Position numbers and translations under genes: made by a program. A stretch of DNA of 12,191 nt, taken from the NCBI GenBank assembly GCA_023261915.1, contig JALRFT010000128.1, positions 1-12,191 on the forward strand. Direction: 5' to 3'. The notes under the pieces are model-generated. The model ran no database searches, was not told the origin of the DNA, and saw only the letters and a list, made by a program, of their open reading frames with translations. How positions within the stretch are numbered: position 1 is the first letter of the stretch; every line of letters starts with the position of its first letter. This stretch comes from Acidimicrobiales bacterium (lineage in GTDB: Bacteria; Actinomycetota; Acidimicrobiia; Acidimicrobiales; Acidimicrobilacustridaceae). This document shows, one piece after another, positions 5,801 to 12,191 of this stretch.

Positions 5801-7144
5801 TCAGGCTGTCTGGGTGGGTTGAGGGGCGCCGGGCTCCGCTGGGATGCCGTAGGCCCGGGCTAGGACCTGGAGCGGGTGCACGGCGGGCTTGCCCGTCTCC
5901 TGGAGGATGCCGCCGTTGGCGAGGCTGCAATCACCAGCGACGACTTCACTATCGGCATCGGTGATCATGGTGGCCATCTTGCGGGCGACCTTGCGGGAGA
6001 TCTCGTAGTTCTGCTCCCGGTAGCCCCACGTGCCGTCAATGGCGGAGCACTCCGCCACGAGGGTGATCTTCGTGCCGGTGAGCTTCAGAAGATCGCGACT
6101 CTTCAGACCCACCTGTTGGGCCCGGAGGTGGCAGGGGGCGTGGTAGGTCACCGACTCGGGCACCTCACCGGTGAACTCGGTGTCAAGGGAGGTGTCCTCG
6201 CCCTTGTGGATCTTGTTCCACAGGTACTCCGCCGCGTCGTAGGTGTTGGCCGCCACCAGTTCGGCGTCGGGACCACCGACGTAGTCCACGTAGTCCTTCT
6301 TGATGGCGTAGCCACACGTGGGCTGGGGCACCACCACATCACGGCCAGCCCGCACCTCATCGGCGAGCACGGTGATGTTCTTGCGGGCCTGCTTGACGAA
6401 GTTGTCGACGTTGCCTGCATGCAGCCACGGCGCACCGCAGCACTCGAGTCCAGCCGGCAGCGAGCAGGAGACCCCGTTGCGCTCATAGACCTTGACCATG
6501 TCCTGGCCGACGCTTGGATCTTGGTACTCGACGAGACATGTCGGGAACAGCGCCACGTCACCTTGGGTGGCGCCGACCGTCGACGGTTCGGTTGAGCGTC
6601 GCTTGCGGAACCACGTCGAGAATCGCTGTCGGGCGTAGGGCGGCAGGAGTCGCTCTGAGGCAATGCCGACCGTCTTTTCCATCACCTTGCGGGTGAACGA
6701 TCCCGGTGTACCGATGGCCTTGTTGGCGAGCGGAGCGATGGCGGTGTTCACCTTGCCGGCGAGGTCCGTGCTCGCCAGCGCCCGGTTCTGGATGCGGGCC
6801 TTGACGGGGATCTCCTTGTTGCGCACCCGGACCTGCTGGGCTCGCAGCATCAAGCGGGGAAAATCAAGATCCCATTCGTGTTGCCCGGGGATGTAGGGGC
6901 AGTTGATGTAACAGAGCTTGCACCCGAAGCACTCGTCCACCACGTGGTCCTGTTCGGCCGGGGTCATCTTCGACGAGTCCTGATCGTCGAAGCGATCCAC
7001 GTAGTCGAACAGGGTCGGGAACGACGTGCAGTACTTCACGCAGAGCCGGCAGCCATGGCACAGGTCGAACACCCGATCCATCTCCTCACGGAGATCCTTC
7101 TCGTCGAAGTACTTCGGGTTGAACGGGTCGTAGGTGGTGGTCAC
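5801..7144 (-). CDS. GlpC/heterodisulfide-reductase-like (Fe-S)-binding protein with CCG domains
   Basis: This 447-residue electron carrier resembles GlpC and HdrB/D proteins. Two [4Fe-4S] ferredoxin-type motifs open it: Cys29-x2-Cys32-x2-Cys35-x3-Cys39 and Cys72-x2-Cys75-x2-Cys78-x3-Cys82. Two cysteine-rich CCG-type modules follow. The first has Cys203, Cys235-Cys236 and Cys277. The second has Cys338, Cys366 and Cys406, where the usual CCG is ECSAIDGTWG, a variant I recall in this subgroup. No signal peptide or membrane span is seen, so it is cytoplasmic or peripheral. The GTG at 7144 is chosen: GAAAGG lies 6 bases upstream, whereas the nearby ATG (out of frame) stops after two codons, and upstream sequence is not family-like. 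In this context it likely passes electrons to rubrerythrin, or exchanges them with a quinone or dehydrogenase; this is inference. A true glycerol-3-phosphate role is unlikely, since glpA/glpB are absent. Confidence 0.9.
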   Translation of the reverse strand: MTTTYDPFNPKYFDEKDLREEMDRVFDLCHGCRLCVKYCTSFPTLFDYVDRFDDQDSSKMTPAEQDHVVDECFGCKLCYINCPYIPGQHEWDLDFPRLMLRAQQVRVRNKEIPVKARIQNRALASTDLAGKVNTAIAPLANKAIGTPGSFTRKVMEKTVGIASERLLPPYARQRFSTWFRKRRSTEPSTVGATQGDVALFPTCLVEYQDPSVGQDMVKVYERNGVSCSLPAGLECCGAPWLHAGNVDNFVKQARKNITVLADEVRAGRDVVVPQPTCGYAIKKDYVDYVGGPDAELVAANTYDAAEYLWNKIHKGEDTSLDTEFTGEVPESVTYHAPCHLRAQQVGLKSRDLLKLTGTKITLVAECSAIDGTWGYREQNYEISRKVARKMATMITDADSEVVAGDCSLANGGILQETGKPAVHPLQVLARAYGIPAEPGAPQPTQTA

Positions 7145-7191
7145 GACATGCCTTTCACGAGCAATGGGGTGGAAACGGTTGTTGGCCGGAG

Positions 7192-7224
7192 GGCGCCAGC
7201 CCCGGGGTGAGCGGGGCTGGCGCC
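7192..7224. repeat. Perfect 13-bp stem-loop between rubrerythrin and the Fe-S gene
   Basis: GGCGCCAGCCCCG (7192-7204) and CGGGGCTGGCGCC (7212-7224) are exact reverse complements around a 7-base loop. The stem is very GC-rich and has no T-run on either side, so it is not a classical terminator. It lies in the 140-base gap after the rubrerythrin stop and 48 bases before the Fe-S GTG. It could be a U-less terminator, an mRNA-stabilising hairpin that makes rubrerythrin the more abundant product, or an attenuator. Confidence 0.75.
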
Positions 7225-7284
7225 GTCGACACAACAGGTGACCATCGGTGAGCCACCACGAGGTGACTCGCCGTCGTGGTCAAC

Positions 7285-7704
<420 letters not shown>

Positions 7705-7755
7705 GGTGGGTCTCCTGATGTGTTGGTTTGTGGTTGGTTGGGCTCCCCGCCGACC

Positions 7756-8238
7756 TCACGGTCGTGGGGATTCTCCCTCTGCGGCCATCGACGACGACCG
7801 GGTCGGTGAGATCTGGTTGGCAGAGTGCTGGCACCCGGGGCAGACGCCGCGGAAGACGATTTCGGTGGCGGCAAGGGTGTACCCGGCCGCCTGATCGTCG
7901 CTGAGGCGGAGGCCATCGAAAGACGCATGGACGTCGGTGACCTGACCGCACTCGGTGCAGACGAGGTGGTGATGGGGGGCGAGATTGGGGTCGAAGCGGG
8001 ACGAGCCGGTGCCGAGATTGACGTGGTTCAACTCACCCATCTCAGCGAGATCATTGAGAGTTTGGTAGACGGTTCGCAGCGAGATGGTGGGCATCTGCGC
8101 GCTGACTGCGGCGTACACGGACTCAGCGGTGGGATGGGAGGTGTCGCCGGCGAGGGCGGCAAAGATGGCCTGTCGCTGCGGCGTGACCTTGAGGCCACGG
8201 GCACGGAAAGCCTCCGTGAGTTGGTCCGGGTTCTTCAT
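7756..8238 (-). CDS. Fur-superfamily regulator, PerR-like
   Basis: This 160-residue Fur-family repressor has a winged-helix DNA-binding domain at residues about 1-80 (LKVTPQRQAIFAAL, SLRTVYQTLNDLAEMGEL) and a metal-binding dimerisation domain after it. The structural zinc site is complete: Cys94-x2-Cys97 (CTEC) and Cys133-x2-Cys136 (CPGC). The regulatory site has His35, SRFDPN with Asp83, and HHH 89-91. Asp rather than Glu after RF is the mark of peroxide-sensing PerR over iron-sensing Fur, so PerR is favoured but not proved. The ATG at 8238 is chosen over the in-frame GTG at 8259: a promoter TTGTTA-N17-TACGGT ends 8 bases before the ATG, so the GTG would lie upstream of the transcript start. 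It heads the rubrerythrin unit and probably represses it and itself. Confidence 0.92.
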   Translation of the reverse strand: MKNPDQLTEAFRARGLKVTPQRQAIFAALAGDTSHPTAESVYAAVSAQMPTISLRTVYQTLNDLAEMGELNHVNLGTGSSRFDPNLAPHHHLVCTECGQVTDVHASFDGLRLSDDQAAGYTLAATEIVFRGVCPGCQHSANQISPTRSSSMAAEGESPRP

Positions 8239-8246
8239 CGAAAATG

Positions 8247-8275
8247 ACCGTATCGCCACAATTGTTCATTAACAA
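8247..8275 (-). promoter_or_regulatory. Candidate promoter of the PerR-like gene with overlapping operator
   Basis: Reading the minus strand, TTGTTA (8275-8270) and TACGGT (8252-8247) are 17 bases apart, a good vegetative spacing, and the ATG follows 8 bases later with no ribosome site, so the transcript is nearly leaderless. A perfect inverted repeat TTGTT-CATT-AACAA (8262-8275, plus strand) covers the -35. AT-rich repeats of this kind are typical of Fur/PerR sites, and the position fits autoregulation. The match to any defined Fur box is loose. Confidence 0.5.
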
Positions 8276-8289
8276 CCTGTGCAGACTGG

Positions 8290-9492
8290 TTATTCCCCGT
8301 CTGATCGACGTTGTGCGATCCGCCTCTCAAGCGCCGACCCTTTGGCAGCTAGACCCGCCTCCGTATTGGCCAACACCTGGCGCCAGGCGTCCCGCATCGG
8401 TCCATCGTCGAGCCGATCGATAAGCGACCGCTGATTCTCCAATGCAGTGCGGGGAACAGTCTCGGCACAGGCTCGAACCGCCTCCACGGTCAACGGTGCG
8501 TCGAACCTCTCCCCCAGCCGATCCCCCGCTCCCACAAGATCAAGGGTCGTCATCGTCAGGAGACACTTCGGACAAGCACCACAGTTCCCCTCACCATTCT
8601 TCGTAAAACAGACGTTGAGCCAGCGCATCGCCCAGTCATCGCCCGCCACCAGAGCTGTCTTGTCCACCCGGGTGCCAGTGACAGCGTGACGGTGCACGAC
8701 AGCCGTCCTCGACGATGACCACAGATCCGTGGAGAGTTCATGGACCGAGTTCGGCGTCGGATCGCCAGCGGACACGGTGGAGGAAATGCGGACCTCGGCG
8801 AGTTGAGGGCTCAGCAACAGAGCAGAGGCTGCCAGTAACTGTCCATGAAAGATCAGCCATCCCGGGTTGGCGTCGAGCAACTGACGGGCGTTGGAAGTGA
8901 CCCGGAGCAGGGGCACACCGATGCTCTCGGCTGCGGCTCGGGTTCCCGCAGTTGCGGCGACAAGTCCTTCGGACAGGTAGGGAGCATCCACCCAGTCGAT
9001 GACGATGAAGTGTGTGATCTCGGATCGATCGGTCAGGAAGGTCGCCATGGAGTCGACCCCGCGCGAGAAGAACAACCCGGTGCCACGCCCCTGACGGCCA
9101 CCGGCTGCTTGCTCTCCCGAGCCAGCTGCCGCACCACCAGCGACCACCTCACTGGCCTGGAGTTTCGGTGCCCGCAGATCGAAAAACCCGGCCTGAACCG
9201 CCATGGCCCGCTCAGCACCATCGAGGGCGGCGGCGTCAACAGATCCGTCAACGACCCCGTCGGTGCCACTGGCAGCGGCAAGGATGGCGAGGAGGGGAAG
9301 GAACGGTGTGGCGGAGTGGTCGAGGGGGCCGTCCCCATGGAGTCGCAACCGAAGTCGGAAGCCCTCTCCGGCCAGACCTCCGCTGACGAGTGCCGTGGAG
9401 GCCTGCACGCCGTCGGCGTATTCGGGTCGCACATCACTGAGCACCACCGCCGGCGCCGCCTGTCGGTTGCGGTTAGTCAACCACCGAGCCAT
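8290..9492 (-). CDS. PP-loop ATPase-like protein with QueC-type zinc site, substrate unknown
   Basis: This 400-residue protein carries SRGVDS (143-148) after a hydrophobic strand (GLFF), the position of the SGGxDS loop that binds ATP pyrophosphate in PP-loop enzymes. The second Ser-Gly position is Arg, so the loop is not canonical. Four cysteines, Cys295-x8-Cys304-x2-Cys307-x2-Cys310 (NCGACPKC), reproduce the zinc-site spacing of QueC, the 7-cyano-7-deazaguanine synthase. About 140 residues precede the loop with no recognised family, and the sequence is otherwise unlike QueC, so it is probably a relative acting on another carboxylate or amide. I recall similar proteins near glycan genes. The ATG at 9492 is chosen because GGGGGAGAG lies about 6 bases upstream; the open frame to 9573 would overlap the divergent glycosyltransferase start. 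Its promoter lies in the 69-base gap shared with that gene. The PerR-like gene starts 51 bases downstream. Confidence 0.7.
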   Translation of the reverse strand: MARWLTNRNRQAAPAVVLSDVRPEYADGVQASTALVSGGLAGEGFRLRLRLHGDGPLDHSATPFLPLLAILAAASGTDGVVDGSVDAAALDGAERAMAVQAGFFDLRAPKLQASEVVAGGAAAGSGEQAAGGRQGRGTGLFFSRGVDSMATFLTDRSEITHFIVIDWVDAPYLSEGLVAATAGTRAAAESIGVPLLRVTSNARQLLDANPGWLIFHGQLLAASALLLSPQLAEVRISSTVSAGDPTPNSVHELSTDLWSSSRTAVVHRHAVTGTRVDKTALVAGDDWAMRWLNVCFTKNGEGNCGACPKCLLTMTTLDLVGAGDRLGERFDAPLTVEAVRACAETVPRTALENQRSLIDRLDDGPMRDAWRQVLANTEAGLAAKGSALERRIAQRRSDGE

Positions 9493-9549
9493 CCGTCTCT
9501 CCCCCTTGGCTGCAGTGGCGAACCCTTCGAGCCGAAGAGTCCCCGAAGG

Positions 9550-9555
9550 TAGCAT
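9550..9555 (+). promoter_or_regulatory. Candidate -10 element for a leaderless glycosyltransferase transcript
   Basis: TAGCAT (TAnnnT) is followed by exactly 6 bases and the ATG at 9562, the geometry of leaderless transcription. A weak -35 candidate, TTCGAG (9526-9531), is 18 bases upstream. The GAAGG at 9545-9549 is 12 bases from the ATG, too far for a good ribosome site. Confidence 0.35.
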
Positions 9556-9561
9556 CGCCAC

Positions 9562-12051
9562 ATGAGCGCCCACCCCGATGGCACGAACGTGCCCACCACC
9601 CGGGTGTGCACAATCGCCGCCACCAACTACCTGCCTCAGGTGCGAATTCTCGCCGCCTCCCTCGCCGCTTCAGGCCACCCGGAGCCGCTCCAGGTGTTCT
9701 TCATCGATGATCCTGACGGCGACACGGTCACCCCGGACGCCACGTTTGCAATCGTGACCCTTGACCGGGTGGCCATCGACCCGGCGTGGTTTGCCCGTAT
9801 GACCGTGTACTACGACGTCACCGAGCTGGCCACGTCGGTGAAACCATCGGTGCTCGCCGGACTCGCCGAGTCCGACGTCGATGTTGTGGTCTACCTCGAC
9901 CCCGACACCGAGGTATTCGCCAGCCTCGACGACCTGTGGGCGACCTGCGCGACCGAGGACGCCGTACTCCTCACCCCCCACGCCCTCACCCCCTACCCCC
10001 GTGACGGCAAGGGAGTCGACGAGCGAATGCTGCGTCTCTCCGGCTCGTTCAACCTTGGCTTCATCGCCATACCCAACAGCGATGAGGGAAGGCGCATGCT
10101 GGCGTGGTGGGCTGAGCGACTCCGTTTCGACGCCATCATCGACCACAGCGAAGGCCTGTTCACCGACCAGCGACCGATCGACTGGGTGCCGTCGCTGTTC
10201 CGCACCCGGGTGGTGGCCGACCCCGGCGTCAACGTCGCCTACTGGAATCTCCACGAAAGGCCCGTCAGCCAAAAGGACGGTGTCTGGATGGCGGGCGAGG
10301 CCCCGCTACGCCTCTTCCACTACAGCGCCTTTGATCCGCAGCGTCCTCACCTCGTCAGCCGCCATCAGGGCCATCACCCCCGGGTGTTGCGCAGCGAGAA
10401 TCCCGACCTCGGTGTCCTGTTGGATCGCTACGCCGAGTCACTCACCGAACGATCCTCGGGTGTGACAACGCCTTATCGATGGGGCCAGTTGCCCAACGGT
10501 GTGCGCCTTCCGTCATGGCTGCGCCGTCGCTACCGCACCGAAACCATGGCCGTCGTGCTCGGCCACCCCACACACTTCCCTCTTCCACCCGGACCAACGG
10601 GGCCCGACTGGGTGACCAGGTTCATCGACTGGCTCTGTGAGCCGGTCCACCCCACAGTGCTTCCCCGCTATGTCGAAGCCCTCCTCGAGCATCGCATCGA
10701 CCTCCGTGCCGTCCTCGACGGCCTCGACCCCCCCGTTGCCGGGCGAAAGTTGCGCCACTGGCTGGCGACTTCGGGCATCGAACAAGAAGGGCTGACCCCG
10801 TCGCTGGCCCTGCGACTCGGCGCACTCGTGGAGGACTGGTCCGCCGCCATGGCCGCCGCTGCGGCCCATGGCACCCCCTCAGCACCACCTCCGCCTGAGG
10901 TCGAGGTCGTGAACGTGGTCGGCTTCAGCGGAGCGGCCAACGGACTCGCCAGCGGAGCGCGCCTCATCACCTCGCTACTCGATCGGGCCGGGATCGGGAA
11001 TCGATCGATTCCTGTCGATCACCCGAACCGCATGACCCAGGTCGACTCCCCCAGCAACATCGATCTGATCACCCCCGGCGAACCGCTCCCGCCAGCTGAC
11101 ATCACGGTGGCTTCCATTAACGCCGAGACCTTGGCGTGGTCGAGTCCTCCCGTGCGCCACCGGTTACTCGGCGATGGCTACCGGGTCGGGTACTGGTGGT
11201 GGGAAGTCGATGTCCTGCCGCCGCTCGACGCCCACCATCTGCACATGGTCGATGAAATCTGGGTGGGGTCGAGTTTCGTCGCCCACCTGTTCCGCACCCT
11301 CACCGATCTCCCGGTCCACCAGATCCCGCTACCCCCACGCATGCCCAACCCCACCAGCATCGACCTCGAAACGTTCGGCGTCCCTGCGGGGGCAACGGTG
11401 TTCTCCTTCGTGTTCGACTACTCGAGCGTGATCGGCCGCAAGAACCCACAGGGTCTGATCGAGGCATGGCGCGCAGCGTTTGCCCCCGGTGACGGATGCG
11501 TCCTCGTGTTGAAGTCGATGAACGCAGCCAGTCACCCGACGGACGCCGAGGCCGTGCGTCTGGCTGCTCGTGGTCGCTGCGACATCGTGATCATTGAGGA
11601 GCGTCTCGACGAGGGAGCGCTCGACGCTCTCGTCGCCCGCTCGGATGCCTACGTCTCCTTGCACCGAGCAGAGGGACTCGGGCTGACCATGCTCGACGCC
11701 TGCCTGCTCGGGGTGCCGGTGGTGGCGAGTGCCATCGGGGGGTGCATGGACTTCCTCGCTGCTGACAGTTCCTGGCTGGTTCCCACCACTCCCGCTCCGG
11801 TGGGGCCCGGAAACGATCCCTACCCGGCGTTGGCCACGTGGGCCGAGCCCGACCTCGGGGTGGCCGTTGAGTACCTCCGCCAGATCGCTGCCGACCCACT
11901 CGCCGCCCGGGCCCGCGCCCAGAGCGCTCGCCAGCGGGCGGTCGACACCTACGATGCGGACATGTGCTCCGCCATCGTGTCCGCACGCGTCGCCGCCATC
12001 CGCAGCAAACTCGCACTCCGCCGATCCGGGCACCTCGAGGTCACACCGTGA
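9562..12051 (+). CDS. Two-domain glycosyltransferase (GT-A-like N-terminus fused to GT-B/GT4-like C-terminus)
   Basis: This is an 829-residue protein with two sugar-transfer modules. The N-terminal one (about 14-300) is GT-A-like: CTIAATNYLPQVRILAASL, then VVVYLDPDTEVF with a DxD metal motif (Asp113, Asp115), NLGFIAI, and FTDQRPIDWVPSLF. A largely helical linker covers about 320-445. From about 448 (VVNVVGFSGAANGLASGARL) it is GT-B/GT4-like, with DEIWVGSSFVAHLF, IGRKNPQGLIEAW, and HRAEGLGLTMLDACLLGVPVVAS. There Glu704 is the donor-binding Glu, but the second acid of the usual EX7E is Asp712. No signal peptide or membrane span is seen, so both modules work in the cytoplasm, presumably building a surface glycan; donors and acceptor cannot be told. 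It overlaps the next gene by GTGA, and its divergent neighbour is the PP-loop gene. Confidence 0.88.
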   Translation: MSAHPDGTNVPTTRVCTIAATNYLPQVRILAASLAASGHPEPLQVFFIDDPDGDTVTPDATFAIVTLDRVAIDPAWFARMTVYYDVTELATSVKPSVLAGLAESDVDVVVYLDPDTEVFASLDDLWATCATEDAVLLTPHALTPYPRDGKGVDERMLRLSGSFNLGFIAIPNSDEGRRMLAWWAERLRFDAIIDHSEGLFTDQRPIDWVPSLFRTRVVADPGVNVAYWNLHERPVSQKDGVWMAGEAPLRLFHYSAFDPQRPHLVSRHQGHHPRVLRSENPDLGVLLDRYAESLTERSSGVTTPYRWGQLPNGVRLPSWLRRRYRTETMAVVLGHPTHFPLPPGPTGPDWVTRFIDWLCEPVHPTVLPRYVEALLEHRIDLRAVLDGLDPPVAGRKLRHWLATSGIEQEGLTPSLALRLGALVEDWSAAMAAAAAHGTPSAPPPPEVEVVNVVGFSGAANGLASGARLITSLLDRAGIGNRSIPVDHPNRMTQVDSPSNIDLITPGEPLPPADITVASINAETLAWSSPPVRHRLLGDGYRVGYWWWEVDVLPPLDAHHLHMVDEIWVGSSFVAHLFRTLTDLPVHQIPLPPRMPNPTSIDLETFGVPAGATVFSFVFDYSSVIGRKNPQGLIEAWRAAFAPGDGCVLVLKSMNAASHPTDAEAVRLAARGRCDIVIIEERLDEGALDALVARSDAYVSLHRAEGLGLTMLDACLLGVPVVASAIGGCMDFLAADSSWLVPTTPAPVGPGNDPYPALATWAEPDLGVAVEYLRQIAADPLAARARAQSARQRAVDTYDADMCSAIVSARVAAIRSKLALRRSGHLEVTP

Positions 12052-12191
12052 GCCGGGCAAGAAACGTTCGCCGTGCCGCCCAGCGGGTGATCGGCACCCC
12101 CGACGCCTCCGAACTGGCAGCAATACTCGAAGGATTTCAGCGCTCGCTTGATGGTCTGCTCGCCCGCATCACCCAGCTCGAGACGTCGGTC
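12048..12191 (+). CDS. Start of an unidentified gene in the glycan unit (3' end outside window)
   Basis: A GTG at 12048 overlaps the glycosyltransferase stop as GTGA, and the frame stays open for all 48 codons to the window end. The visible part begins SRARNVRRAAQRVIGTPDAS, is basic and then amphipathic (ELAAILEGFQRSLDGLLARI), ending TQLETSV. This looks like a helical or coiled-coil N-terminus of the kind that precedes a methyltransferase or glycosyltransferase domain in polysaccharide clusters. No family can be named from this fragment. The overlap and codon use like its neighbour make it very likely a real gene. Confidence 0.65.
   Translation, partial: MSRARNVRRAAQRVIGTPDASELAAILEGFQRSLDGLLARITQLETSV

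Noticed and set aside
8845..9552. Open frame of 235 codons opposite the PP-loop gene
   Set aside because: The translation is low-complexity Gly/Ser/Arg-rich with no family features, and the opposite strand has the PP-loop and zinc motifs with a ribosome site.
11329..12123. Long minus-strand open frame opposite the glycosyltransferase
   Set aside because: It is antisense to conserved GT4 motifs; composition is typical of a GC-rich shadow frame.

Overview
The window is almost entirely GC-rich DNA (70% in one line counted at 4801-4860) from a high-GC Gram-positive bacterium. The lineage markers are a WhiB-type Fe-S regulator, a DnaQ-like exonuclease/GIY-YIG (UvrC-like) fusion next to trpD (an arrangement I recall from mycobacteria, Rv2191/Rv2192c), and several genes that look leaderless. 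An uncultured actinobacterium, perhaps of the Acidimicrobiia, is the best guess; the class is inference. The first ~310 bases do not belong with the rest. They are 39% GC (116 of 300 counted) and read on the minus strand as part of a retroviral-type (rve) integrase of eukaryotic LTR-retrotransposon appearance. They join the nuclease gene inside its first catalytic motif. A chimeric assembly or library join is the simplest explanation.

Layout. 1-311: retroelement fragment. 312-2732 (+): 5'-truncated exonuclease/GIY-YIG/UVR protein, then two small single-span membrane proteins. 2756-4056 (-): whiB and trpD, joined by an ATGA stop/start overlap. 4057-4241: divergent control region with inverted repeats. 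4242-5132 (+): PhyH-type Fe(II)/2-oxoglutarate dioxygenase. 5143-8238 (-): a stress cassette transcribed in the order PerR/Fur-type regulator, rubredoxin-less rubrerythrin, GlpC/Hdr-like Fe-S protein, DUF3501 protein. 8290-9492 (-): a PP-loop protein with a QueC-like Zn site. 9562-12051 (+): a large two-domain glycosyltransferase, overlapping by GTGA a further gene that leaves the window.

How it works together. The four-gene PerR cassette looks like one regulatory unit. A peroxide-sensing repressor probably controls its own promoter, whose -35 region carries a perfect 5-4-5 inverted repeat. Downstream lie a di-iron peroxidase without its own rubredoxin, a multi-cluster Fe-S protein that could supply electrons, and a protein of unknown function. 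This cassette is the best candidate here for an incompletely described system. The second unit of interest is whiB-trpD, where an Fe-S redox regulator is translationally linked to tryptophan biosynthesis. The right-hand genes suggest surface glycan synthesis, with a PP-loop enzyme of unknown substrate beside it. No tRNA, rRNA, CRISPR array or intact insertion sequence was seen, and no stretch over 300 bases lacks a gene apart from the retroelement fragment.
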